From the NCBI RefSeq assembly GCF_000829415.1, contig NZ_AP014637.1, positions 2,306,001 to 2,370,000 of the forward strand: a DNA stretch of 64,000 bases. Reading direction: 5' to 3'. The stretch comes from Pseudomonas sp. StFLB209 (lineage in GTDB: Bacteria; Pseudomonadota; Gammaproteobacteria; Pseudomonadales; Pseudomonadaceae). Under the pieces are notes generated by a model that saw only the letters and a list, made by a program, of their open reading frames with translations, was not told the origin of the DNA and did not search any database. This document shows positions 20,636-31,900 of the stretch, in pieces; the stretch's first letter is position 1, and each line of letters starts with the position of its first letter. Position numbers and translations under genes: made by a program.

Positions 20636-21256
20636 TTAGTTGGACACTAAAAGAGCCTCCTCAGTAAGAGCGCACCTCCCCCCTGTCCGCCAAAATCTAA
20701 AATATGGTCCTAGATCAACTTCAAATGTAAATAAGGGGCGCCCAATATACCATGCAAGATAATAGTCGGCAGCTAAGCCATACAGAGCTTCAAACAATGC
20801 ATAGATCTCGTCTGAGTCAGAAATCATACTTGTTCTGATTGCATCCCCGGCCTCGTCAAACAACCAATAATGGGGGATGTCTTGTTGAAGTGAATGCTCC
20901 AGATCTTGCTTGGTAACGAATAGGACTTTAGCCTCGTTGCAGATATCAAGTACTTCAGAGTTGCCAAGAGTTTTGCATATGTTTTTTTGTTCTTTGAGCC
21001 AGTCGTCACCTAGCTTGATAAGCTCATCATTAGTAGTTGTGCGTTTGGGTAGAAGATATAGAGATTCCTCTGTTGTAGCATAAGAAATAACATTCGCAGC
21101 CCTGTCGGCCAATTCCTCTGCATGTGGGAAGTAACTAAATATTTTTCGAAGCTCTTCGTTGCTGTGGTGCGCTTTTAATAGTCCTAAAAAATGGGATTTA
21201 TCAAACATTGCGACACCTTCACAGAAAGCACTCCAATCCGATAATAAGTTTTTCAC
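20636..21256 (-). CDS. putative immunity protein of orphan CDI module 1
   Basis: A 206-residue soluble, acidic, mostly helical protein of no family I recognise (MKNLLSDWSAFCEGVAMFDK at the start, YGLAADYYLAWYIGRPLF and FRFWRTGGRCALTEE near the end). Its ATG overlaps the stop of the orphan module 1 toxin by 4 nt, and AT content is high as in the other modules. Inferred role: neutralising the module 1 toxin. Confidence 0.62.
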   Translation of the reverse strand: MKNLLSDWSAFCEGVAMFDKSHFLGLLKAHHSNEELRKIFSYFPHAEELADRAANVISYATTEESLYLLPKRTTTNDELIKLGDDWLKEQKNICKTLGNSEVLDICNEAKVLFVTKQDLEHSLQQDIPHYWLFDEAGDAIRTSMISDSDEIYALFEALYGLAADYYLAWYIGRPLFTFEVDLGPYFRFWRTGGRCALTEEALLVSN

Positions 21257-22260
21257 TCTTGTAGTCCTCTTGATTTTGGCAGAGTCGGCAATAGGTTAGG
21301 ATCTATCTTCCATCTATCTCGAAGTGAAATGATATTTGTGTTGAAGTCGCTAAGTGATTTGCTCTTGTCAATAATTGATTTTAGTTCGTTGTGGAAAGTT
21401 CTGGAAGCATGGCTACCATGGCCTCCAGGCTTACCGTCGAGAGGACTGGTCCACTTCAATTCAGACGTCTTGGTTCTAAAACTCTCAATTTCGTCCATAG
21501 GCACTCCCCATTTTTTGAAGTCAGGAGCCCTGCATACCATGCACCACTCATGCAATCCACCGGGTTGCCGTATCCGTGCTTCAATTGTGTTACGAGCAGC
21601 CTTGTTTTGCCACAAAACATCCAACTCTGAAGAAGTTAATTGATCAAACCAGCGATTGAACTCCCCCTCGAACACTCTGAACCTTGCCGTTAGGCAATAA
21701 CTGATCCAAAGGTTGATGGTCTCAAGGCGCTGTAATGCTCCTTCTGGTCTAGCTCCCCACCCAATTACGTTCTTCCCAAATTGACTTTGTGTCATACCTT
21801 CAGGAATTGATGGCCGATTGAGTTTAGAAATTTCTGGGTTGGTTACTCCCTTGGGAGTATCACTTGAGGTCTCGGATCCTCTTGCACCACCACTCCCTGC
21901 CTCACCCCGCGCAGCCGGATCACAAGGCCCAGTGTTATGCACCCAAGTCTTGAGATCACCAATATAGAACGTATGCCCCACATCGACCGTCAGGTTATAC
22001 GTCGTCCCCTCCGGTGCGTAAAGCTCCAGAGACTCGACCTCGGACGCGGCATCAGCCATTGACTGCAGCCAGTCTTGAGATCGCTGACCGGGATGAAATC
22101 TCGCCGAGCTGGTAAGTAGATCGGATGGCTCGGGGTAACCAGCAGGGTATCGCGCTTCTCGTTGCTGTGTTCATCCGCCTCTTTGAGGGGCAGGCGATAG
22201 ATCGTCTGATCGTTACGAACGTGAGTGATGGTAATGGCGTCGGTGAACGGTTTGCCGCCT
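21253..22260 (-). pseudogene. orphan HINT-toxin module 1: frameshifted HINT fragment plus intact toxin domain
   Basis: From 22260 the minus strand encodes GKPFTDAITITHVRNDQ, then LLVTPSHPIYLPARRDF and IPVSDLKTG, the middle of a HINT domain, in one frame. A small deletion near 22070 shifts to the frame of the downstream 268-codon ORF (MADAASEVESLELYAP..., from 22059), which continues HINT to WVHNTGPCDPAARGEA and then a toxin domain: LHEWCMVCRAPDFKKWGV, GKPGGHGSHASRTFHNELK, SLRDRWKIDPN. The HINT nucleophile half is missing. The His/Glu-rich toxin looks nuclease-like but I cannot name it. The HINT end is about 95% identical in DNA to that of cdiA. Confidence 0.75.
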
Positions 22261-22366
22261 TATATATTTGGCTGTACGCAGCCGAAGATTAGGGTAAGCG
22301 CGCCCCAACCCCCCCCATTCTGTAAAAGGTGAGGTTTGGGACGCGCTTAAGATTTTCAAATTAAGT
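22261..22366. other. junction between cdiI and orphan module 1
   Basis: About 100 bp separating the cdiI stop from the HINT homology. It contains a C-run (near 22306-22314) and TATATAT at the homology edge; no gene or terminator is evident. It marks one recombination border. Confidence 0.4.
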
Positions 22367-22900
22367 TCAAGGTTTGCTACAGATCAACGCTGCCAGCTCC
22401 TCTTTCAACCACTGCGCATGCTCATGAATAACATGCTCATAGTTCGAGTCAGAATGGTATTTATGCTCTGGCAAAGTCATCTTACCAGGAATCATCGACA
22501 GTGGAGCATCAGCAGGCCACTCCCAGATTGACCAAAACTCAGAAAGGTTTATTAATCCATACAGCGGTTCCGTGTCTAGGTTTGCTAGCAGTTTTTCCAA
22601 TGCAGCCGCTCGCCATATTCTGCTGGCCCGCTGCATATCCACATTTTGAAAATCACATATTTTCTGCAACTGCGGGCACAGCTCAGATAAAGATAGATCA
22701 CTATCGTTAGCCAAGCTAACAATCACGTCGAGCAAGGGGCTATCCCCAGCTACCTGTTCAAGTTCAGCGTTCGCATAATTTTCTACATAAGAAGTTGGCA
22801 GTTTTCCTAAAAGGCCAGGAATACCATAGACGCCCTGAAGCAAAACACCCCAGTCAGTCAAGGCATGTCTGGCAATTCGTTCAAAGACTTCTTGAATCAT
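22367..22900 (-). CDS. cdiI: CDI immunity protein (cognate to the CdiA toxin)
   Basis: A 177-residue soluble acidic protein whose ATG overlaps the cdiA stop by 4 nt (ATGA). Position directly after the toxin-encoding 3' end defines it as the immunity protein that protects the producer and its siblings. Sequence features: helical N-terminus (MIQEVFERIARHALTDWGVL), SLSELCPQLQKICDF, and EFWSIWEWPADAPLSMIPG. No family assigned with confidence. Lower GC than flanking genes, as in other CDI immunity genes. Confidence 0.78.
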   Translation of the reverse strand: MIQEVFERIARHALTDWGVLLQGVYGIPGLLGKLPTSYVENYANAELEQVAGDSPLLDVIVSLANDSDLSLSELCPQLQKICDFQNVDMQRASRIWRAAALEKLLANLDTEPLYGLINLSEFWSIWEWPADAPLSMIPGKMTLPEHKYHSDSNYEHVIHEHAQWLKEELAALICSKP

Positions 22901-25900
22901 GGTTTCACCGGTATGCCGTTAACAGTTCCATTTGGTACAAACATTCTGTGCGTTACACCGCCCAACTTCGGGTCTACAATCCATTCAAATCTGCCCGCTA
23001 CACCATTGTAGCTTCCTGATGCTTGGTAAAGCGATGCGCCGTTTTTGAGAGGGAATTTAGTCGCGCTGTTTGCATAGTTATCAACAATGTCCGGAAAACC
23101 GTGTGCTACCGGAGTCGATGGGAACTCCTGAGTGGCATAAGGACCCTTATAAGGTCCGTCGTACCCCTCTGGCTTCGAGTGAACAGGTATTGGCTCTCCA
23201 TCAGTCCCAACAACTTGTTTATTTGGAAGTTGATCTACTTTATGTCCGCTACCTTCACCTTTCGTACCATTTCCAATACGCGCTTCGTCTAGAACATCAT
23301 TGAATAGCGGCGCTCCTCCTTCTGCACCTTCGCCCCGGGCTTCACCCCGCGCAGCCGGATCACAAGGCCCTGTGTTATGCACCCAAGTCTTCAGATCACC
23401 AACATAGAACGTATGCCCCACATCGACCGTCAGGTTATACGTCGTCCCCACCGGCGCGTAAAGCTCCAGCGACTCGACCTCGGACGAGGTGTTTTCGGTC
23501 GCGCCATCAGCCAATGATTGCAGGCGATCGCCAAGCTTGAGGTCGATGACCGGTACAAAGTCTTTCTGTGCCGGGACGTAGAACGGGTGGCCCGGTGTGA
23601 CCAGCAATGTTTCCCGTGTTGTTTTACCGTTCAGGTCTGACCCTTTGAGTGTCAGGCGGTAGATCGGCTGGTCGTTACGAACATGAGTGGCGGTGATTGT
23701 GGCAGCGAAGGGTTTGCCGCCTTTTTCCGGTTTGCTCCAGACGATATCGCCGATCTTGAGGGTTTCGATGGCTCGGTCGCCGTCAGGTGTCGAGACTTTG
23801 GTGCCTGCGGCGAAGCAGCAGGGACCTATCTCAGGGGCTGCGTTTGCAAGCCTCTCCGGTTGTTTTGGCGGAGGGCTGTTTTCCACAAACGGCACATCCG
23901 GATCCCTGCCTGGCTTCCCGGCCTGAGCGAAGTTCTCGGTGACCTTCTCCAGCTTCACCGTGGCGGCAAGCTGTTCAAGCTTTTTGCCAGAGATGAGAAT
24001 TCCCATTTCCGAAAGTGTTGCGGACTTGGTGGCTGCGCCGCCACCGCCGGTGGACACGGTACTGATGACGACGGCAGTGACCTCGCCCATCATCTTGCCC
24101 AGCATCTCGGCATTTTCGTCGCCACCGTGCTCAAGGGCCTGGTCGATTTTTTCGAGTTTCTCCCTAAGTTGGGCGTGGATGTGTTGTTTCAGCCGATCCC
24201 TGACTTCCGGGGAATCGACAAACGCGATCACGGCGTCGATATGCGCTTGCGGATCGCGCAGCATGCTCACGGCACTGTTGAGGGTGTCGACCCCTATACC
24301 GGCCATGCCATCCTTGAAGCCCTTGGCAATTCCTACCCCGGTCAGTACATCCTGATCGAGTGAGGTTTTCTCCCACTTCAGGAATACAGCTACTTTCTCC
24401 TGGGGCGTTTTAGCCTCGTTGTATTCCTTCTTGTATTGGATGATCTGTTGGGTCGCCAGCCAGTTGTTGTCCACGTTGGCGATGGCAGCGTTGGTGCTGG
24501 TAGCCGCTGCGGACGGATCAGTCATGGCCGCGATACCGGTCACCAGACTGGCGATCACATTGCGTTTGGCTTCGCGTGAGGCGTTGGACTCATCGGCACT
24601 GGTTTCGGAGAAGAAGGTCGTCAGGAAGCTGGAAGCCGCACCGCCCATCGCGCCTGCCGAGCAGCTTTGCCGGCTGGCGGCAGCGCCTGCACAGCCCAGC
24701 ATGGCGTGCCAGGCGGCGTGTTCGGGACTGCCTTCTTTCAACCCCTTTTCGACCATCTTGCCGATGGCAGAAGAGCCTTCCTGCTGCACGTAGTTGACCA
24801 GCATGTTCTGCGCGAACTGGCTGGTGCCGCCCGTTACGTTCGCGGAGGCCCCAGCAGTGAGCGCAACAGTGATCTGCCGATAAGTGCCGCCAGAGCCCCA
24901 GTCATTGTCGATTTGCCGAGCCTGTTCTTTCAGGCTGTTGTAATTGGCGATGTGGGTCTCTCGCTCCTTGTCGGAGAGGGTTGGGTTTTTCAGTGCCTCC
25001 AGTTCCTCGTCGGCCTGCTTGTTCTTGGCGTCGACTTCCCTGGCCCGCTCCTCCAGATAGATGCCGGTGTTTTGTATGAAGGTGCTGGTGATCGCGAAGT
25101 TGTTCTGAATTTCTTCAGCATCGAAGATCGGCTTGAGCTTGTTGCTGCCATCGCGTTCGCTGGACACATCGGTATTGATATCCGCGATGGTTGCGGCGGC
25201 GGTTTGCCCGGTTAGCGCTTGTTGGCCCGCCTCATTGGTGATGGTGACGTTGGCCCCGCTGATGCCACTGCGGGTGGTGCTGCGGGCATCACCGCTGGCA
25301 ACCAGCGCTATCGGTGCGTTGGCGCTGACTCCCTCAATGTCCGCCGCTTTTTGACCGGGGGCACCGGCTTGCAAGGTGTTATCTGAGCCGCGGGCAATGA
25401 CAGCGCCGGCGCCCCCGCTTAAACCGATACTGTTCGCGTCGTATTCAGCCTTGTTCTTGATATCGGTCCATGTAAGGGTTCCGGTGCTCAAACTATTGAG
25501 GTTTTGCTCCACCGCTTTATCGTTACTTGCTATAACGCCGCCCGTAAGCCCGGTATTGCCCTTGACCTCGATCTGGAAGCCACCATCGCCGGCTTTGATA
25601 CCTGATTGCTCGGTAACACTGGCGTAGTCGCTCTGCATTTTCTGATGGTTGAAACCAGCACTGCCGCTGGCGGTAATGGCGTCACTGCCGGGGATGCCAT
25701 AACAAAACGGTGGAATACAAATGCTGATCCCGACGCTGGCATCGGTCTGTTTGGATTTGTATTTACTGGTGTCCTGCAGGCTCTCGATATTCAGGTCACG
25801 GCCTACGTTGGCCTGAACCTGATTGGCCGTTACGACCGCGCCTTTGAGGTTGGTGTCGCGGCCACTGACCAGCGTCGCCTGGTTGCCGGCCTTGATGGAG

Positions 25901-28900
25901 GTGTTGGTCTGGGTGACGTCGTCGCCCTCGGATTTACCCTGGCCTTTGTTAGCGGCCAGATCCAGTGTGAAGCCGTTCTGTGTGCCGCCAACGGTAAAGC
26001 CGATGCCTACGCTCCAGCCGCTGTTGCCGTTGGAGCCATCCTGCCTGGCGGTATTCTGCGCGGAGAGCAGATTGATATCGCCATCGGCCTTCAGGTTGAC
26101 GTTATTGCCGGCCTCAATGGAGCTGCCCACGACATTGATGTTGCTGTCCTGGCCTGCGCCTGTGGCACGAATATTTACGTCGCGCCCAGCGGCCAGACCG
26201 CTGGAAACGACATTCTGTCCAGACTGGCTGCTTTCGCTATGACTTTGTGTATTACCCAGGCTGAGGCTGACCTTGAAACCGATGCCGTTTTGCGCAACAT
26301 CCTGCACGGTGTCGTAAGCGCGCTTGGCGCTCATGGCGGTGTTCAGCGCTGCCAGACCCTGCATGCGAGGGTCATTGGTTGTGGTGTTGGATTCAGCGGC
26401 TTGTTGAAGATTTTTGGCAGCGTCCAGCAATGGCACGCGGATGCTGCCGCCAATCGCGGTTTTATCGGAACTCTTGGCGTTTTGTGCCTTGAGCAGATCA
26501 AAACCGGCTACCACGTCCACTTGCCTGGCCGTGATGGAGATATCACCCTTCGGTGCGATGACCTGGCTGGCCAACTGGCTGTAGCGTTCGCCTGCCGTCA
26601 TGGAGACGTTGCCGCTCAGCGAGGCGATCTGGTTGGGGACCTGAGTGGTGGTGTCGCTGCTTTCGTTTTGCTTGAGCTTGACGACGCCCAGAGAGGACTG
26701 CCACCAACTGCCGATCTCACCCGCTTTTTTACTGCTTGAACTGCTGTCGCTGGCGTTGGTGTTTTCCGCGCTGGCAATGGCCAGGTTACGGTCCGCTTCG
26801 ATACGGATATCACCATCAGTGACCAGCTTGCTGCCACGGATCGCGACGTCCCGCTCGCTCTTGATGTCCAGTGTATCGGCGCTGATGCTGCTGCCCTTGG
26901 CCGCAGATGCCTGCTGAGCGTTCTTCGCGGCTTTTTGCTGCAAAGACATTTCTCCTGCCCAGCTGAACGAAAGCTTGCTGGACTGGCTGGCGCTGCTGGA
27001 TGTGCTGTTTTGCTGCACCGCATCGATGTCTACGTCGCGACCGGCTACCAGGCGCGCTTTCTGGTCGGCATGGAGCGTGGCGGCCCTGAGGCGTATATCG
27101 TTGTCTGCCTCCAGATTAAGGCTCTGGCCATGAAGCTCGGTACCTGTGACCGTCGACTGGCTGGTGCTGCTGACGGCGCTTTTTGAAGAGAACAGGCCTT
27201 TCTTCGAGGAGGAATGTGCTTCACTGGCGTAGTTGTCGGCGGTGCCCAGGTCGATGTCGCGGCCGGCTAGCAGATTAACGGCCCCCTCGCTGGTCACGAA
27301 CGCGCCTTGGCTGCGGATATCCTTAGTGGCGGACAGCACCACATCGTTAGTCGCCTGGATGATTGAGCCGACTGCCACCTGGCTATCGCTTTCGTCCATC
27401 GTGTGGCTTTTCTTGCCCCACGATCCCTTCTTGGTTTTTTCGTAATACGAGTAGTCGCGGTTCTTTTCCGCCAGCAGATTCAGGTTATTCCCGGCATACA
27501 GATACGCCGCATCCCCGGCCTTGACCTGGCTGGCACTCACGGTCAGGTCTTGTTTGGCACTCAGCGCGACGTTGTCCTTGGCGGTCAGTGTGCTGGCGAC
27601 CTGTTGGGTGTGCTCCTGCTGGTCGGTGACCTTTTTGGTTTTGCTGTAGTACTGGCTTTCGTTAGCGGCTGAAGTGATGTTGAGGTTGTTGCCAGCATTC
27701 ATCACCAGGTTGCCCTGGGCTTCGACCTGGCTGGCGATGACGTTGATGTCGTTGCTGGCCTGTACGCCGATGTTCTGCCCGGCGCTGACGCTGGCGGGCA
27801 GTTGGGTGACGCTGGAGCGGGTGTGGTTGGCGCCGTTGATGCGGCCTTCCTGGGTTTGCGCTGCGACGATGTTCACATCCTGCCCGGCCTCCAGGCGCAC
27901 GCCGCCCTGTGCCTGCATCACCCCGCCGATGTTGTTGACGTTCTTGCCGGCCTTGGCCTGCAGGTCGCCGGCCGATTCGATGCGGGCCGGGTTGTCGGCG
28001 AAGTCTTCGCGCCATACAGAGGCGCCCATGGCGCTCTGATGACGGGTGACGCTGCGTTCGTTGCTGACGCTGCCGTCTTTGGCCAGCAGGCTGACGTCGT
28101 GGCCGCTGATCACGCCGCCGGCGTGGTTGATCAGGTTGTTATCGGCCTCCAGAGCCAGGCGTTGTTCGGTCTGGATCAGGCCGCTGTTGAGCAGGGTGTT
28201 GCCTGCCTTGGCGCTGAGGTTGTTGCGGCTGAGCAGGGTGCCGACGTTGTTGAGGTTGTTGCCGGCGATCAGTTGCAGGTCGTTGCCCTGGATCAGCGCG
28301 CCGTTGGCGGCCAGGCGGTTGTCGGCCTGGGCCAGGTACAGCACGGGCACCAGCACGCGCTGGCCTTGTACCTGCTGTTCTTCCATCCAGACGATGTCGT
28401 GGGTGAGGGCGGCGACCTGTTCGCCGGTCAGCGACACGCCAACGCTGAGCTTGAGCGCGTCGCGGCTGGCCAGGGCGTTGTCCATCAGGTATTTGAAGGT
28501 GGCTTCGTCGCTGGTCAGGCCGGCCAGGTAACGCTGGCCGGTGCGCGAGACCACGGCCTGCTGGACCAGCCGCTGCTCGTAGTAGCCGTCGCCAAGGCGT
28601 TTCCATTGGGTGTCGGGGTTGTAGCCGAGGTTGTCGAGCAGGTAGCTGGAGCTGAGGAACTGACGCATGTCGGTCAGTGCCGGGTTGGTCTCGATCAGGT
28701 ACGGGTGGCTACCGGCGCCGGTGGTGTTGAGCAGGGCGCCGCCGCTGGCCTCGTCAGCCAGCTGGAACAGGCCGTTCTGGCCGCTCGGCAGGCTGAAGCC
28801 GGGCAGGGTGGTGGGGTTGATCTGCTGCTGGGCCAGGTCCGGCGACAGCTGGCTGTCGAGGCGGATGGCGGTGGCGTGGGCGGTGCCCGGCGCCTCGGTG

Positions 28901-31900
28901 TTGGTCCGTTCGCCGCCACTGACGTAGGTGAAGCCGCGCTGCACGGCGCGGTTGTCGAAGTTGTTGCCAGTCTCGATGGACACGTTGCCGCCGGCCTGGA
29001 TCAGCGCCGCAAAGCTCTGCTGGTCAGGTGTCTGGCGGTTGATGGTGCGCAGCTCGGTGACTTCCCGTTCAGTGCTGGCGATGAAGTTGCTCATCGCCGC
29101 TTCAAGGCCGCCCAGATCGTTGGCGTTGTAACGCGCACCGCCCTGTGAATAGCGCTGGGTAAAGTCGTCAGCCAGGGCATACCAGCCGCCCGGGCTGCGG
29201 GTGCGCTCGGAGATGAAGGTGCGGCTGGTGTGGGTGGTGCTGGGCACTACGCCGATGTTGCTGAAGTTGTTGCTGAAGTTGGCGGTCAGCGCACCGCTGC
29301 TGGCCAGGGTGCTGCTGCTGTTGAGGAAATCCGTACCGCGCAGGGTGATATCGCCGCCGGCAGTGATGCTGGAGGCCTCGCTGAAGGCTGTGACTTCAAG
29401 CTTTTCCAGTTGCTGGATATTCCAGACGTGGTGTTCCTTGCCGCCGCTGCAGTCCAGGTTGCCGGTGCCGGCGGTGGTGCAGGCGATTTCGTTGATTTGC
29501 GCGCTGTAGATCCCGGCGTCGTTGACGGTCAGTAGGTCGCGGATGTTCTGGATCGAGCGGGCGGCCAGCAGCATGTCGCCGTCGCTGGTCAGGGTGCCGG
29601 AGCGGTTGATGATGCTGTTGGCGTTGGCGCCTGCGGCATCGGCGCTGATCTGCAGGTCGCCCAGGCTGTAGAGGTGGCCGCGCTGGTTGGTGAAATCGTT
29701 GACCAGCAGGCGCATGTCGCCAGCGCTGGTGATGATGCCCCGGTTGAGCACGCTCGGCGCGCTGAGCTCCAGCGTGCCGAGGCTGGTCAGCCGGCCGGCC
29801 CCCGTGTAGCTGCCGCTCAGGGAGAGGGTCAGGTCGCCGTCGGCACCGATCAGGCCGTTGTTGGTCCAGTTCTGGCCCCGCCCGGTAAAGCGCTTGGCAG
29901 CAATCAGCCGGCCGCCTTCAGTCTGGGTCAGGGTGGCGATGTCCAGGTCCAGATTGGCGGCCTGCACGTTGCTGCTGTTGGTCCAGCGCTCGCCGCTCAG
30001 GCTCAGGGTGCCGTTGCTCGACACGCGACCACCGGCGTCTTGCAACAGAGGCAGCCCCAGGCCCAGGCGGCCGCTACCGGCGTGGGCGATGACGCCCTCG
30101 TTATTGGTCAGCCGGCCGAGGCTGAAGTCCATGTGCTGATTGGCGCTTTGCAAGCGACCGCGGCTGTTGTCCAGCGTGCCGCTGATGTTCAGTTCGGTGG
30201 TGCCGGTGCTGCCCAGTGCGCCGATCTGGCCTTGGCTGTTGTCCAGGCGGGCGGCGCCCAGCGTCAGGCTGGCGCTGCTTTCGATCACGCCGTAGCTGTT
30301 GAGCAGGGCGCCGGTCAGGCCGAAGTCCAACTGGTTGCCAGCGATTTCGCCGTTGCGGTTGTCCAGACCGCTGCCGCGCAGTTGCAGCCGTCCTTTGCTG
30401 AACAGGGTGCCGTTCTGGTTATCGATGTTTTTCGCGTCGATCGACAGGCTGTTGGCGGTGATCACGCCCTTGTTGCGGTTATCCACCTGGGCGGCCATCA
30501 GGCTCAGCAAGCCCTGGCTGCTGAGCCGGCCATTGCGGTTGTCGATCTGCGCGTTGCCGCTGATCAGCAGGTCGCCGCCGCTGACCACCTTGGCGTTGCT
30601 GTTGGTCAGTTGCTGGAGCAGTTCCAGATTCACACCGCCGCTACCGACCAGGGTGCCGTTGCTGTTGTCGAAACGGCCGGTCTTGACGGTCAGGGTTTCG
30701 CGGGCAGACACCATGCCGCCGAGGTTGTCGAGGTTCTGCACGTGCAGGTTCAGTGCGCCGCCGCTGGTGACCTGGCCGTCGCTGCGGTTGGTCAGCCGGT
30801 CGTTCTGCACCGTCACCGACTTGATGGCGCTCAGGGTGCCATTGCCGTTGTCCAGGGCGCCGCCCTTGACGGTCAGGCTGTTGTCGCTGAGCAGCTTGCC
30901 GTCCTGGTTATCCAGTTGCCCGGCGCTGACGTTCAGGCTGTCCTGGCTAAGCAGCTGACCTTTGCGGTTGTCGAGGCGCGCATCGACGTTGGCGGTCAGG
31001 TCGCGGCTGGCGGTGACGCTGCCCTGGTTGGTCATGTTGCGTGCGGCCACCCGCACATCGCCGGTCTTGTTGCGGCTGTTGTCGGCGTTGACCCCGGCTT
31101 CGACCCGGCCACTGTTGTTCAACTGGTCAGCCTGCAGGCTCACGACCTGCCCGGCGGCGATGCTCTTGCGGTTGGTCAGGGTCTTGTCGGCATTGAGCTG
31201 TACTTGCCCCTCGGCATACATCGGCGCGCTGACGTCGATGTCGCGAGCCTTGGCGACGATGTTGCCGCTGGCGGCAGACTGGGCCATGGTCAACTGGCCG
31301 TTGGCGTCGATCTGGATATCGCCACCACTGGCGGCCAGGTCCCCGGCCAGCTTCACGCCTACCCCGGCTTCGGTGCCGACCAGTTTTACGGCACCGGCAT
31401 ACATGCCGCCCAGCGCCGAGCTGTCGATGGCCAGTTCCGGTTTGCTGCTGCCGTCATCGGCCAATGGCGTGGCCGCCAGCGTTTGTGCGTCGACGTCGTT
31501 GCGCCCGGTGATCACGTTGAGTTTGTTGGCGTGCAGTTGGGCGTTGATTCTGGCGCTGCGGGTGATGATGTCGAACTGCTCGACATTGCTGGCATTCAGG
31601 CCCGCACCTTCGATCGCCACGCTGCCGCCCTGCACATTGAAGCGCTGTAACTGGCCGTTGGCGTCGAGTACGGGTTTGCCGGTGCTCAGCGTGGCTTGCG
31701 GGGTGTTGATGAAGCCGCAGCCATTGCAGGTGATGCCGTGCGGGTTGGCGACGATGACCTTGGCTGCCTGCCCGGCGACTTCGGTGTAGCCCTTGAGCTG
31801 GCTGGGGTTGGCGCCGGTTACTTCGTTGAGAATGACCCCGGCGGCCTGGCCCTGCAGGTTTGGGTTGCCCTGGATGATGCCGCCCAGTTGGGTGGCCTGG

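Noticed and set aside
29674..31650. 658-codon plus-strand frame opposite cdiA
   Set aside because: Produced by the repetitive hemagglutinin codons read in reverse; Ala/Val/Gln-rich without any domain.
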